DNA from: Paenibacillus_E sp042676385
GTDB lineage: Bacteria > Bacillota > Bacilli > Paenibacillales > NBRC-103111
Length of the DNA stretch: 64,000 nucleotides
Reading direction: 5' to 3'
NCBI RefSeq assembly: GCF_042676385.1
Contig: NZ_JBHTHA010000002.1
Location: forward strand, 434,001-498,000
Shown here piece after piece: positions 1 to 8,496 of the stretch. A model generated the notes under the pieces. It ran no database searches. It worked only from the letters and a program-made list of their open reading frames with translations, and was not told where the DNA came from. The translations under genes and the position numbers were made by a program. Each line of letters opens with the position of its first letter. Position 1 is the first letter of the stretch.

Positions 1-527
1 TCTAATACGCCTTGTAAATCTCCCCCGTGGAAATCTTGCTGACCCGGACTGGCATCTTTCCAAGGACGAACATGAGCCGGATCATTCGTGGGATCGCCAT
101 TCGCAAATCGTTCTGGGAAAATCTGATAAAAGATGGCCTCTTTTACCCACCCTGGTGGCTTTAGAACTTCACTCGACCATAGAAACGGGTAATCGAAAAA
201 TCGGAGCGGATCATTCGGCTTCTCTTTGAAAAATCCGCTCTCCGTATACCAATAGGTTAGATCTCCCGAAACCAATTCAAAGGCATATCTTAACCTTAAG
301 TGCGGAGGGGCGATTTCCGCCTGCCAATAGTCGAAAAACTCATCGCTGGCCAGCTTGTATAAAAGCTTTTCACTTACCGTTCTTTCCCAATCATACTTAT
401 CTCCGTAGATGGCTTTAACGATTTGAAGATCATCTTTCTTTGTCCGTAGTCTAATATGGACCTGTTTGTCATCATAGGCATAGCAATAAGAATTACCGGA
501 TCTATGGTAAATGGCTTCGAATATCAT
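1..527 (-). CDS. Neopullulanase / cyclomaltodextrinase (GH13), N-terminal part, cut by window edge
   Basis: Hydrolyses maltodextrins, cyclodextrins or pullulan in the cytoplasm after import. About 175 residues are visible. An N-terminal beta-rich region (AYDDKQVHIRLRTKK, residues 17-31) resembles the CBM34-type domain of neopullulanases, followed by the start of the GH13 barrel (AIFYQIFPERFANGDP, about residue 131) and HGGDLQG near residue 167. The catalytic Asp/Glu/Asp lie beyond the window. The ATG at 527-525 is preceded by AAAGGAG at 534-540. It is last in line after mdxE-mdxF-mdxG, 34 bp from mdxG, so it is probably co-transcribed and processes what the importer brings in. The equivalent B. 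subtilis locus also pairs mdxEFG with a neopullulanase-type enzyme. GH13 membership is firm; the exact substrate is inferred. Confidence 0.88.
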   Translation of the reverse strand, partial: MIFEAIYHRSGNSYCYAYDDKQVHIRLRTKKDDLQIVKAIYGDKYDWERTVSEKLLYKLASDEFFDYWQAEIAPPHLRLRYAFELVSGDLTYWYTESGFFKEKPNDPLRFFDYPFLWSSEVLKPPGWVKEAIFYQIFPERFANGDPTNDPAHVRPWKDASPGQQDFHGGDLQGVL

Positions 528-561
528 GGCTGACTCCTTTCATGGGATTTATTTTCTTCCA

Positions 562-1395
562 TTACCCTTTATCAGCACCTGCCGTAATTCCGTTAATTAA
601 ATACTTTTGGAAATACATATACAGCAAGGTGATTGGCAATGCCACCAGCACAGCACCGGCAGCAAAAAGCGTAAAGCTGGAATTCGTTTCGTTGGCCACC
701 ATATTATATAACCCTTGCGCCAAAGTCATTTTTTCCGATGATCTCAAAACGATTTGCGGCAATATAAAATCCATGAATGGCGTTATAAAACTATTTAGTG
801 CAACAAATGTAATCGCCGGCAGCGATAAAGGAAATATAATCTTGAAAAACACATCCGTATTGCTTGCTCCATCGATATAAGCGGCTTCCTCAAGACTTTT
901 CGGGATCGTATCGAAATGACCTTTCATCACCCATGTCCCCATCGAAACGGACCCACCTGCATAGACAAGGATTAAACCCAAATGGGTATCCAGCAATTTC
1001 GTCTGTAATAACAAAACAAAAATCGCCATGACGGATAAGAAGCCAGGGAACATTTGAAGAATCAACAAGATCATTAATCCTTGTTTCCTGCCCTTGAAGC
1101 GAAATCTCGAGAAAGCGTAAGCAGTCACAGCTACAAGAGTTGTCGACACAACCGCATTCGATAAAGCGATTTTTATTGTATTTTTATACCACAGCACAAA
1201 ATCAGTGTTTCTTATAAGTTCCGTGTAATGAGCGATTGTCGGTTCAGCAGGAATCATCTTACTAACCAGCAGGGCATCGCCCGGGTTCAGAGAGGTGCCG
1301 ACAACCCAAATGATCGGATAGAACACCGCTACCAGCAAAACGGCAAAAACCATGTAAATCCCAGTTACGATCAAGTTGGCTTTTAATTTAGACAT
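562..1395 (-). CDS. mdxG: Maltodextrin ABC transporter permease, MalG/MdxG type
   Basis: Inner subunit of a CUT1 sugar importer; forms the membrane channel with MdxF. The protein is 277 aa with six predicted membrane segments. The EAA loop that contacts the ATPase is visible (SLEEAAYIDGASNTDVFFK, about residues 167-185), and the C terminus INGITAGADKG is typical of MalG proteins. A TTG at 1404 is in frame but sits only one base after AGAGGA; the ATG at 1395 has about 10 bases and is preferred. It follows mdxF with a 17 bp gap. No ATP-binding subunit is encoded here, so a shared MsmX-type ATPase elsewhere is inferred. The symbol rests on gene order and similarity to the B. subtilis mdx locus. 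Confidence 0.9.
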   Translation of the reverse strand: MSKLKANLIVTGIYMVFAVLLVAVFYPIIWVVGTSLNPGDALLVSKMIPAEPTIAHYTELIRNTDFVLWYKNTIKIALSNAVVSTTLVAVTAYAFSRFRFKGRKQGLMILLILQMFPGFLSVMAIFVLLLQTKLLDTHLGLILVYAGGSVSMGTWVMKGHFDTIPKSLEEAAYIDGASNTDVFFKIIFPLSLPAITFVALNSFITPFMDFILPQIVLRSSEKMTLAQGLYNMVANETNSSFTLFAAGAVLVALPITLLYMYFQKYLINGITAGADKG

Positions 1396-1412
1396 GTAGA
1401 CCAAATCCTCTT

Positions 1413-2711
1413 CTAGACTGACTTCATCCGCTTATAATTCCATAAAGAAAAAATCGCAATAAATATAAACATAATGACGGACACTGCAGAAGCCATGTTA
1501 AATTGACTTTGATTAAGCGTCATCTTAAAGATCCACGAGATGAGAATATCCGTGCTTCCTGCATAATAATAGGATGGACTATCCGGTTTACCGTCCGTAA
1601 GCAGATAAATTAAATTGAAGTTATTGAAATTAAAGGCAAATTGCATGATTAATATGGGTGCGGTAGCCTGCAGGACAAGCGGAAGAGTAATCTTGAAAAA
1701 CTTTTGTTTGCCTGAGGCACCATCTACTTCAGCAGCTTCGTAAAGGTCGTGCGGCATTGTCGTTAAAACCCCCGACATCAACGCCATAAGAAAAGGCGTA
1801 GAAAACCACAAATTAACAAGGATAATCGAACATTTTGCCATCGTCGGATCGGATAGCCAAGGTACCGGTGAAAATCCAAATTTACCGATTACATCATTAA
1901 TTGGGCCAAACGAACCATTTAATAATACCCTGAAAACCAGTATAGAAATGAATTGCGGGACTGCCCATGGCAAAATAAAGACGGTTCGCCAAAATCTTTT
2001 GAATTTGATCTTAGGGTGGTTCAGCATCATCGCCAAAATTAACCCGCTAAAAAATACAGAAGTGCTGGAAGCTACGGCCCATACTAAATTCCATACGGAG
2101 ATGCCTAGGAACGTAGATCTCCATGCCTTTTGTGCAATTAAATCATAAAATGTTCGTAGACCCACCCAATTCACTAAAGCTCGATCAGGAATATGGGCAG
2201 GAGCCGAATAGTTCGTAAAAGCAATCAAAACATTAAAAACGAGCGGTATAATCGTAACAAAGAGTACGAAAAAAGTTGCAGGCATCAATAGTAAATAAGG
2301 GAAATGTCTAAATTTCGCTTTTCTTATAGAGTCCTTGAAGCCTGGGGGATTACCTCCTGCATCCCTAAGCCCCCCATTTTTATGGGCATCATAAATGTTG
2401 ATTACGTAGAAGCCTAAGTACAAAAGTATAACCACAATTGTAATCAGACCGTTGATTAACATAAAGATGGAGTGATCGCCTTGGACCACTTTCCCATTGA
2501 TGATTTGGGTTGGTACATGACCTAAAGTAATAAATCCCATAATACCTTTATAAGCAATTGGGTAATAAATCCAAAATAACCATTGAGCCAGGATGATGAA
2601 TATTAAGCCTTTTAGATATTGCTTGTTATACAGTTGACCTAGACCCATAAAAATAGTAGAGCAGATAGCGGCTTTTGTTCGATGTCGAAGAACGCTATGT
2701 TTCAGATCCAT
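1413..2711 (-). CDS. mdxF: Maltodextrin ABC transporter permease, MalF/MdxF type
   Basis: Partner permease of MdxG, 432 aa. It is longer than ordinary CUT1 permeases because of an N-terminal extension with extra hydrophobic segments (GQLYNKQYLKGLIFIILAQW, about residues 25-44), as in B. subtilis MdxF. The core permease starts near residue 130, and the EAA loop (YEAAEVDGASGKQKFFK) lies near residue 325. It begins 12 bp after mdxE ends, which fits a single transcript from the promoter at about 4083-4112. The substrate (maltodextrins) is inferred from the adjacent neopullulanase and binding protein. Confidence 0.9.
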   Translation of the reverse strand: MDLKHSVLRHRTKAAICSTIFMGLGQLYNKQYLKGLIFIILAQWLFWIYYPIAYKGIMGFITLGHVPTQIINGKVVQGDHSIFMLINGLITIVVILLYLGFYVINIYDAHKNGGLRDAGGNPPGFKDSIRKAKFRHFPYLLLMPATFFVLFVTIIPLVFNVLIAFTNYSAPAHIPDRALVNWVGLRTFYDLIAQKAWRSTFLGISVWNLVWAVASSTSVFFSGLILAMMLNHPKIKFKRFWRTVFILPWAVPQFISILVFRVLLNGSFGPINDVIGKFGFSPVPWLSDPTMAKCSIILVNLWFSTPFLMALMSGVLTTMPHDLYEAAEVDGASGKQKFFKITLPLVLQATAPILIMQFAFNFNNFNLIYLLTDGKPDSPSYYYAGSTDILISWIFKMTLNQSQFNMASAVSVIMFIFIAIFSLWNYKRMKSV

Positions 2712-2723
2712 ACGTAGACCGCC

Positions 2724-4016
2724 TTATTTCTTAGTCTTCATTGCTGTCTTGATTTGTTCTACCGCGTTATTTAGAACAGTCGTCGGGTCTTGGTTGTCGT
2801 TCCAAATGGAAGCAAGCGCTGCTCCTGCGGGCACCCAAACATTACCCATTTCTGGAATTGACGGCATAGGTGTCGAATAATTCGCTTGTTCCAGGAAAGC
2901 AGATGCATTAGCGTCCTTCGTAATGATCGGATCATTCATAATGTCTTTCCTAGGAGGCAGCTGGGTCGTCATTTTATACCGGTTCATTAAATTCTCTTTA
3001 CTTGTTGCATAACTGGCAAACAATTTCGCAGCAATCGGGTATTTGGTGTACGAGTTTACATACAACGCTCTAATTCCCGAAAAACTTTTTGGATGTTCTC
3101 CATTAGGTAAAAGAGGAAGTGGAGCGACCCCATACTCAAAATTCACCTTTGACAAGCTCGACATTAACCAGGGTCCATTGATGACGGCTGCCGTTTTTCC
3201 TTCTTGGAAGAAGCCAGTAATAATATTATCGTTGATGTCATTTACGTTTAACGGAAGTATTTTCTTTAACGATTGGAAGAACTTCGCCCCTTCAATCGCT
3301 TTTGTACTATTCAGGCCAATATCGGTTGCATCCGTACCATTCTTACCAAATACATATCCACCGTAACCGGCAAGGAACGAATAGGATTGATACAACTGGC
3401 CTACATCCCACATGAAGGCGTACTTTTTACTCTTTGGATCGTTATAGCCTTCAGCAAACTTGATGATTTCTTCGTAAGTTTTCGGTGCTTTTTCCATCAG
3501 CTTTTTATTGTAAAATAGCGCGTAGGTGTCAATGGCTGTAGGAAACCCATACAAATCTCCTTTATAGCTGACCCCTTCAATTGCCGCAGACATAAATTCA
3601 TTTTTCTTGCCTTCGTTAAACAGATCGTTCTGTAAAACAAGTCCTGCCATAACGGCATTGCCTAATTGATCGTGAGGTGCTGAGAATACATCAGCCCCAA
3701 TCCCGGCAGGGCCGTCTGTCGTAAGTTTTTTTACAGAGTCTATCGCAGGAACAGCTTCTACCTTCACTTTAACGCCATATTCTTTTTCAAAGCTTGCTGA
3801 GATCGCTTTCAAATAATCCAATTCAGGACCTTTTGACTCCCAAACGAGCAACTGAGCCCCAGCCTCCGGTTTAGCCCCTCCTTGCTTTTTGTTGTCTTGA
3901 TCTGCTTGACCTTGCTCGGGTTGGGTCGGCAAATGATCACTCTTCCCACAACCGGCGAGAAATGAAAAGCTGAAAAGAGCAGCAATAACTGAGGTAATCA
4001 ACAAACGTTTGGACAT
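2724..4016 (-). CDS. mdxE: Maltodextrin-binding lipoprotein, MalE/MdxE type
   Basis: Extracellular solute-binding protein (family 1), 430 aa, that delivers sugar to MdxF/MdxG. A lipoprotein signal is clear: basic start, hydrophobic run and lipobox FLAGC with the lipidated Cys at residue 23, followed by a Gln/Asp/Lys-rich linker. The mature part has typical MalE segments (GIGADVFSAPHDQLG; FFQEGKTAAVINGPWLMSS) matching maltodextrin-binding proteins of Gram-positive bacteria. It is the first gene of the operon, with a purine-rich RBS (AAAGGGGGAAT) just before the ATG. Two LacI-type operators lie between promoter and start, so induction by maltose or maltodextrin is likely. No MalR-type repressor is seen in the window; it may lie past the left edge. 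Confidence 0.92.
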   Translation of the reverse strand: MSKRLLITSVIAALFSFSFLAGCGKSDHLPTQPEQGQADQDNKKQGGAKPEAGAQLLVWESKGPELDYLKAISASFEKEYGVKVKVEAVPAIDSVKKLTTDGPAGIGADVFSAPHDQLGNAVMAGLVLQNDLFNEGKKNEFMSAAIEGVSYKGDLYGFPTAIDTYALFYNKKLMEKAPKTYEEIIKFAEGYNDPKSKKYAFMWDVGQLYQSYSFLAGYGGYVFGKNGTDATDIGLNSTKAIEGAKFFQSLKKILPLNVNDINDNIITGFFQEGKTAAVINGPWLMSSLSKVNFEYGVAPLPLLPNGEHPKSFSGIRALYVNSYTKYPIAAKLFASYATSKENLMNRYKMTTQLPPRKDIMNDPIITKDANASAFLEQANYSTPMPSIPEMGNVWVPAGAALASIWNDNQDPTTVLNNAVEQIKTAMKTKK

Positions 4017-4040
4017 TCATATTCCCCCTTTAAATTTTAC

Positions 4041-4070
4041 TGAATCGTTTAAGTACCTAAACGTTTAAGT
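4041..4070 (-). promoter_or_regulatory. Two LacI-family operator-like repeats before mdxE
   Basis: Read on the minus strand, two direct copies of ACTTAAACGTTTAGGT / ACTTAAACGATTCAGT lie back to back between the -10 box and the mdxE start. Each has the central CG and flanking A/T pattern of LacI-family operators such as those of MalR. Binding here would block elongation or promoter clearance. Confidence 0.6.
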
Positions 4071-4082
4071 AACGACACTGTA

Positions 4083-4112
4083 ATAATAACTTTTAACCTT
4101 TATCGAAGTCAA
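4083..4112 (-). promoter_or_regulatory. Sigma-A-type promoter for the mdx operon
   Basis: On the minus strand TTGACT (4112-4107) and TATTAT (4088-4083) are separated by 18 bases, just upstream of the paired operators and about 65 bases before the mdxE ATG. Confidence 0.6.
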
Positions 4113-4149
4113 TGGAAAAATTCTGGGACAGCTCTGCTAATGCTTCTTG

Positions 4150-4185
4150 CCTAACAAAGAAGGAGCCACCTTGCGGTTAGCTCCA
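4150..4185 (-). terminator. Probable terminator after the YVTN-repeat gene
   Basis: On the minus strand GGAGCTAACC and GGTGGCTCC form a stem with a short loop and are followed by TTCTTTGTT. It lies just past the stop codon of the gene at 4195-5106 and before the mdx promoter. The stem has mismatches, so strength is uncertain. Confidence 0.45.
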
Positions 4186-4194
4186 ATAGTCCGG

Positions 4195-5106
4195 TTAAAC
4201 AGGGATAATGGCCAGCCCCGAGGCTGCATTTCCAACTGTTATCGTGTCAATGACCTTATTATCTTTGATTCTTATAACAGATACTGTATTTTCTCCAAAA
4301 TTAGCCACATACGCATATTTGCCATCTTGTGTAATGGCCACGATCCCGGGTCTCTTCCCCACAGGAACGGTAGCGATCACGATGTTCTTTTTTAACTTAA
4401 TGACTGAAACTGTGTTATCTCCTTCATTGCCAACATAGGCAAATTTGTTGTTAGGGGTTATGGCTACACCTACCGGCATACTGCCGACTTGGATCATATC
4501 CTTGATTTTTCCGCTATGAGTACCTATGACCAAAACATTATTATCCGTGGTCACATAAGCAAATTTGCCATTTCTCGTGAAGGCAATTTGATCCGGACCC
4601 GCTCCAGCGGGGATAATGTCAATCACCCTATTGCGTTTCACTTCAATAACAGAAATCGTATTGCTGTCGTTATTGCTTACATATCCTAAAGTTCTTCTAC
4701 CTGGTTTCTTAGGCATAATAGTAACACCTACGGGATTGTTGCCGACCATTATCGTATCAATGATCTTTTTTTTCTTTATACTTATAACTGAAACCGTGTT
4801 GTCGGCCGCATTCGTAACGTAGACGAACTTTTGCGAAGTACCTACATCGGACGGACTGTTCCCGACCTGGATCGTGCGGATAATTGTATTCGTTTTCCTA
4901 TTGATGACTTGCGTGGTATTGTCGAGTTTATTGACGACATAAGCATACTTCCCATCGGGTGTGACAGCGATTTCAAAAGGTCCTCTACCGGTCTTGATTG
5001 TAGCCTTGACCTTTCTTGTCCGAGTATCAATCACCGAAATAGTATCATCGTTAAAATTTGTCACATATGCGAAATGAAATGACGGTGTTCGTTTCCGATT
5101 TGTCAC
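4195..5106 (-). CDS. YVTN-type beta-propeller repeat protein
   Basis: A 303 aa protein made almost entirely of seven repeats of about 42 residues, each with a YVxN core (YVTN, YVVN, YVTN, YVSN, YVTT, YVGN, YVAN), a DNTVSVI-type strand and a turn such as PDGKYAYV. Seven repeats fit one closed seven-bladed propeller. Such propellers are known in surface-layer and cell-surface proteins, but no signal peptide is seen here: the protein starts MTNRKRTPSF and goes straight into the first blade. Enzymatic residues are not recognisable; a binding or scaffold role is possible. An internal start is unlikely because the first blade would be lost. It stands alone between two divergent or terminated units. 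Confidence 0.8.
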   Translation of the reverse strand: MTNRKRTPSFHFAYVTNFNDDTISVIDTRTRKVKATIKTGRGPFEIAVTPDGKYAYVVNKLDNTTQVINRKTNTIIRTIQVGNSPSDVGTSQKFVYVTNAADNTVSVISIKKKKIIDTIMVGNNPVGVTIMPKKPGRRTLGYVSNNDSNTISVIEVKRNRVIDIIPAGAGPDQIAFTRNGKFAYVTTDNNVLVIGTHSGKIKDMIQVGSMPVGVAITPNNKFAYVGNEGDNTVSVIKLKKNIVIATVPVGKRPGIVAITQDGKYAYVANFGENTVSVIRIKDNKVIDTITVGNAASGLAIIPV

Positions 5107-5263
5107 TAATCTCCCTCCTCCGTTTCATGCGTTAATCTAGTTTATTTATTTGCCACAGGAGTGGCACGGCCATCACATAGATTATCGCCCCACGCTAACT
5201 TACTAAATTTGAGAAACCGTAAAAAAATGAGTAAACTGGAAGTAACGAAGGAGGAGAATCAAA

Positions 5264-6337
5264 ATGGCCGATCAGGTAACAAACATGGAAATAGGAATCA
5301 GCACATTTTTGGAAACTACGCCCGACCCGGTGACAGGAGCGGTTATCAGCCATGCCGAGCGATTGCGGAATGCGGTTGAGGAGATCGTGCTCGCCGATCA
5401 GGTCGGTCTGGATGTCTATGGAATCGGGGAGCACCATCGGGCCGATTACGCAGGGACCTCGCCCGCGGTTGTTCTGGCAGCAGCTGCTGCCATGACCAAG
5501 CACATAAGGCTCACAAGTGCCGTTACTGTGCTGTCCTCAGACGACCCTGTACGAGTGTATCAAGCTTTCTCCACCCTTGACGGCATCTCTAATGGCCGTG
5601 CTGAAATTATGGCGGGCCGGGGTTCGTTCATTGAATCTTTTCCTCTTTTTGGCTACAGCCTGGATGATTATGATGAATTGTTCGACGAAAAGCTTGAACT
5701 GCTGCTAGCTATCAGATCTTCAGAGAAGGTGACTTGGAGCGGCCGTCATCGTCCTGCCATCCATAATCTCGGTGTCTATCCACGGTCCGTTCAGAACCCG
5801 CTCCCGGTGTGGATTGCAAGCGGCGGGACTGCACAATCGGCTATCCGGGCAGGCATGCTAGGACTTCCGATCGCATTCGCCATCATCGGCGGAATGCCGG
5901 AAAGTTTTGCTCCTTTGGTCAAGCTCTATAAGGAGGCTGCCGCGCGGGCCGGACACGATCCTGACAATCTGTCGATTGCGACGCACTCGCACGGATTTGT
6001 CGGAGAAACAACCGAGCAGGCTGCCGATCTATTCTTCCCTTCAACGCAGGCCCAAATGAATGTAATTGGGCGCGAGCGAGGTTGGGGGCAGAATTACACC
6101 CGCGCAACTTATGATGCCGCGCGCAGTCTACGGGGTGCCCTTTATGTCGGCGATCCCGAATATGTTGCGGAAAAGATTCTCCTACTGCGCAAAAATTTGG
6201 GAGTCACCCGTTTTTTCCTGCATGTCAATGTCGGCACGATGCCGCACCGTGAAGTCTTGCATGCTATCGAGCTGCTCGGCACCAAGGTTGCTCCGATCGT
6301 ACGCAAGAAGCTCGCCCGCATCGGGGCGAAGGAATAA
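5264..6337 (+). CDS. LLM-class flavin-dependent oxidoreductase (luciferase-like monooxygenase)
   Basis: A 357 aa TIM-barrel enzyme of the bacterial-luciferase-like superfamily, expected to use FMNH2 or F420. Family marks include GISTFLETTPDPVTG at the first strand, GIGEHHRADYAGTSPAVV (residues 46-63, with the EHH motif), RAEIMAGRGSFIESFPLFGY and PLPVWIASGGTAQSAIRAG. Start ATG 5264 follows AAGGAGG with good spacing. The substrate cannot be read from sequence; many close relatives are unassigned oxidoreductases of Firmicutes. It is monocistronic and followed by a perfect hairpin at 6378-6426. Confidence 0.88.
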   Translation: MADQVTNMEIGISTFLETTPDPVTGAVISHAERLRNAVEEIVLADQVGLDVYGIGEHHRADYAGTSPAVVLAAAAAMTKHIRLTSAVTVLSSDDPVRVYQAFSTLDGISNGRAEIMAGRGSFIESFPLFGYSLDDYDELFDEKLELLLAIRSSEKVTWSGRHRPAIHNLGVYPRSVQNPLPVWIASGGTAQSAIRAGMLGLPIAFAIIGGMPESFAPLVKLYKEAAARAGHDPDNLSIATHSHGFVGETTEQAADLFFPSTQAQMNVIGRERGWGQNYTRATYDAARSLRGALYVGDPEYVAEKILLLRKNLGVTRFFLHVNVGTMPHREVLHAIELLGTKVAPIVRKKLARIGAKE

Positions 6338-6377
6338 GCAAGGCTCTCAAGGCTCAACGGACAGCCTCTGACGTTTT

Positions 6378-6426
6378 CATAAGATAAGGACCTGAGGCTG
6401 GCTGTGCCTCAGGTCCTTATCTTATG
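6378..6426. terminator. Perfect 21-bp inverted repeat between convergent genes
   Basis: Bases 6378-6398 are exactly complementary to 6406-6426 around a 7-base loop. It lies 41 bp after the LLM gene and could end transcription, but no T-run follows on either strand, so the terminator call is tentative. Confidence 0.5.
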
Positions 6427-6570
6427 CGGAAAATCCGCTTTAATTTTGCAAATCAAGCAGCCCTGAGTCAACGTCAATATTGCCTGCGATCGGATCTTCC
6501 GATGACGAGTTTCGGAGAAGGAATCACATGGTTGCTACGCTCCCTGCTGATAGCCAGAATAACGAACCAG

Positions 6571-6760
6571 GGTCGTTAATAGTAACACAATTTGACGCTA
6601 AATGAATGGCGAAGCGGTCAAATCATAGCTCCAGAGAACAAAGGTCCATATGTTAAGAACTTTGTTCGTTAAATATGGACCTTTGTTCTCTATCCTCTCA
6701 TTCATAGGCAACCAGCTCGGAAATTGCGCCCCGCGGGTCTCTATTAGAGAACAATTGTTC
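6571..6760 (+). repeat. Dispersed ~200-bp intergenic element, copy A
   Basis: Shares ordered blocks with 11790-12005 (opposite strand) and 23486-23700: TTTGACGCTAAAT, AGAACAAAGGTCCATA, TTCGTTAAATATGGA, TTGTTCTCTAT and TATTAGAGAAC. In this copy the central blocks form a long hairpin (6633-6691), with AGAGAACAAAGGTCCATAT pairing to its complement. No ORF is conserved. Apart from this element and the hairpin at 6378, nothing else is seen in the gap 6338-6866. Confidence 0.65.
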
Positions 6761-6866
6761 TAATGAGGAAGCCAGAGGTCCTTTTTATGCGCAACCAGCG
6801 GCCATCAAAGAAGTATGATCACCAATCAACCCGATATAGCACTATCCGCTTCATTTCACCCTATTT

Positions 6867-8423
6867 TCAAGTATAGCTGTCTTTCATTGTTGACCTGAAT
6901 TCCTTGACCGTCATTCCCTCCACCTCTTTAAATACCTTGCAAAAATAGGAAGTCTCCTGGAAACCGGTACGTTCTGCGACTTCGTACACCTTCAAAGTAG
7001 AATTGCGGAGCAGTTGTTTGGCCTTCTGAATCCGGCAGCGGTTCATATATTCAACGATTCGCATACCGGTCTCATTTTTAAATATATTCGATAAGTAATT
7101 CGTACTTAAGTTTAGCAAATCGGCGAGTTGAACGACGGTTACATCTTCCGCATAATGATCATGCATATATTCAATCGCCAGTTGAATTTCTCTGCGGAAC
7201 GTCGCACGTTCCCCCACGCTCCCCATTACTTCGGAGACCATTTCCAGAAACAATTGCCTGATTCGAACCAGCGGTTGCAACGTTTCAATAGCTTCATGCA
7301 ATTCCTTGTTCCATTGCTCCATCCGGCCGGAATGCTTGTTTTTTTCCAAGGCGAGCGCCTTGAGCAGTGAATATAAATCAATAAGCAGCTGCCGAAGTTC
7401 TGTAAATTCAGGCCGGCACTCGCTCAATTTTTGAAATAATGCTTCGATTTGCTTCTCCACATCCGGCCTGTGGCCGTTTTTCATCGTTGTAATTAAAGTC
7501 TCCAATGACGGAGCGTTCGCCGCGCTTTCCGCTGAGGACATTCCTAATGAAGGGATGGAAGAATACGTATACACATTTCCCGGTCCTTCGTAAACGGCGT
7601 AATGCAAAGCCCCCTCTGCCTGGCTGTACAGATCCGCCAAATCCTTCAAACCTGAACCAATGGAACTCGTACCTACCGTCAAGGTCCCACCCCGCTGCTT
7701 AACCCGGGCAAACAGCTCTGATACAATGGATTGCGTTTCCTCCGTACATTTCCGCTCGCTCTTCTCATCGGGAAAAGAGTAGATAACAGCCGTTCTACGC
7801 TCCGAAATCGGTACGATCACACACCGCCGATCATTGTCGCTGCGCCTCTCCTCGGCTGTCAGTTTACCTTCCGCCAACATCACCACGCAAAGTTCGTTAT
7901 GAACAGGGAATTGAACGGCAGCGGCCTGGTCCTCCATCTCTATTGCATCCTTCCATTCTCCGAAAAGCAGCTTCCGGCCTACTATCCACCTCATCTCTTG
8001 CAGACTGGAAGCCAGAATCGTTTCTTTTTTCTTCCGTTCCTGATCGGCCGAAATCTGCGCTTTCATCTGCTGGAGAAGCTGCTTGATCGCCGCAGGTTCC
8101 AGATCATGTTTTAACAAATAGTCCTCCGCGCCAAGCTTCAATGCTTCTTTCACAAAACGAAAATCATCATACGAACTGAGCGCGACAATTTTAATGCCAG
8201 GGTCGGTTCGTTTCACGTTCTGAATGAGGTCAATCCCGTTCATTTCCGGCATCGTAATGTCGGTTACGATCAAATCCACGTGAGTGTGCTGAAGCAAGTC
8301 CAGCGCGTGGCAGCCGTTCAGCGCCTCGCTAACAATCTGGAAGCCGTAGTCTTCCCAACGGATTATGGATTTAATGGCATAACGGTAAATGGCGTTATCC
8401 TCTACAATCATCGCGTTCAACAT
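6867..8423 (-). CDS. YesN-type response regulator with AraC DNA-binding domain
   Basis: DNA-binding output of a two-component system, 518 aa. Receiver domain: residues 1-120, with acidic pocket VEDN, phospho-acceptor Asp55 in LIVTDITMPEMNG and a conserved Lys near residue 105 (LLKHD). A long middle region is followed by two AraC helix-turn-helices in the last 100 residues (VQLADLLNLSTNYLSNIFK; VYEVAERTGFQETSYFCKVF). The ATG at 8423 is chosen because AGGAGG lies 7 bases upstream; the longer frame starting at 8585 would run into the kinase gene. Encoded downstream of its YesM kinase and a binding lipoprotein. Regulators of this type usually activate sugar transport or glycosidase genes. Confidence 0.92.
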   Translation of the reverse strand: MLNAMIVEDNAIYRYAIKSIIRWEDYGFQIVSEALNGCHALDLLQHTHVDLIVTDITMPEMNGIDLIQNVKRTDPGIKIVALSSYDDFRFVKEALKLGAEDYLLKHDLEPAAIKQLLQQMKAQISADQERKKKETILASSLQEMRWIVGRKLLFGEWKDAIEMEDQAAAVQFPVHNELCVVMLAEGKLTAEERRSDNDRRCVIVPISERRTAVIYSFPDEKSERKCTEETQSIVSELFARVKQRGGTLTVGTSSIGSGLKDLADLYSQAEGALHYAVYEGPGNVYTYSSIPSLGMSSAESAANAPSLETLITTMKNGHRPDVEKQIEALFQKLSECRPEFTELRQLLIDLYSLLKALALEKNKHSGRMEQWNKELHEAIETLQPLVRIRQLFLEMVSEVMGSVGERATFRREIQLAIEYMHDHYAEDVTVVQLADLLNLSTNYLSNIFKNETGMRIVEYMNRCRIQKAKQLLRNSTLKVYEVAERTGFQETSYFCKVFKEVEGMTVKEFRSTMKDSYT

Positions 8424-8496
8424 ATCCGTTCCTCCTAAAAGTTTTGCGTTTGCAAAACTGGCATCGTATGCATAAGCTGAGTTTTCCTCAGAAAAC

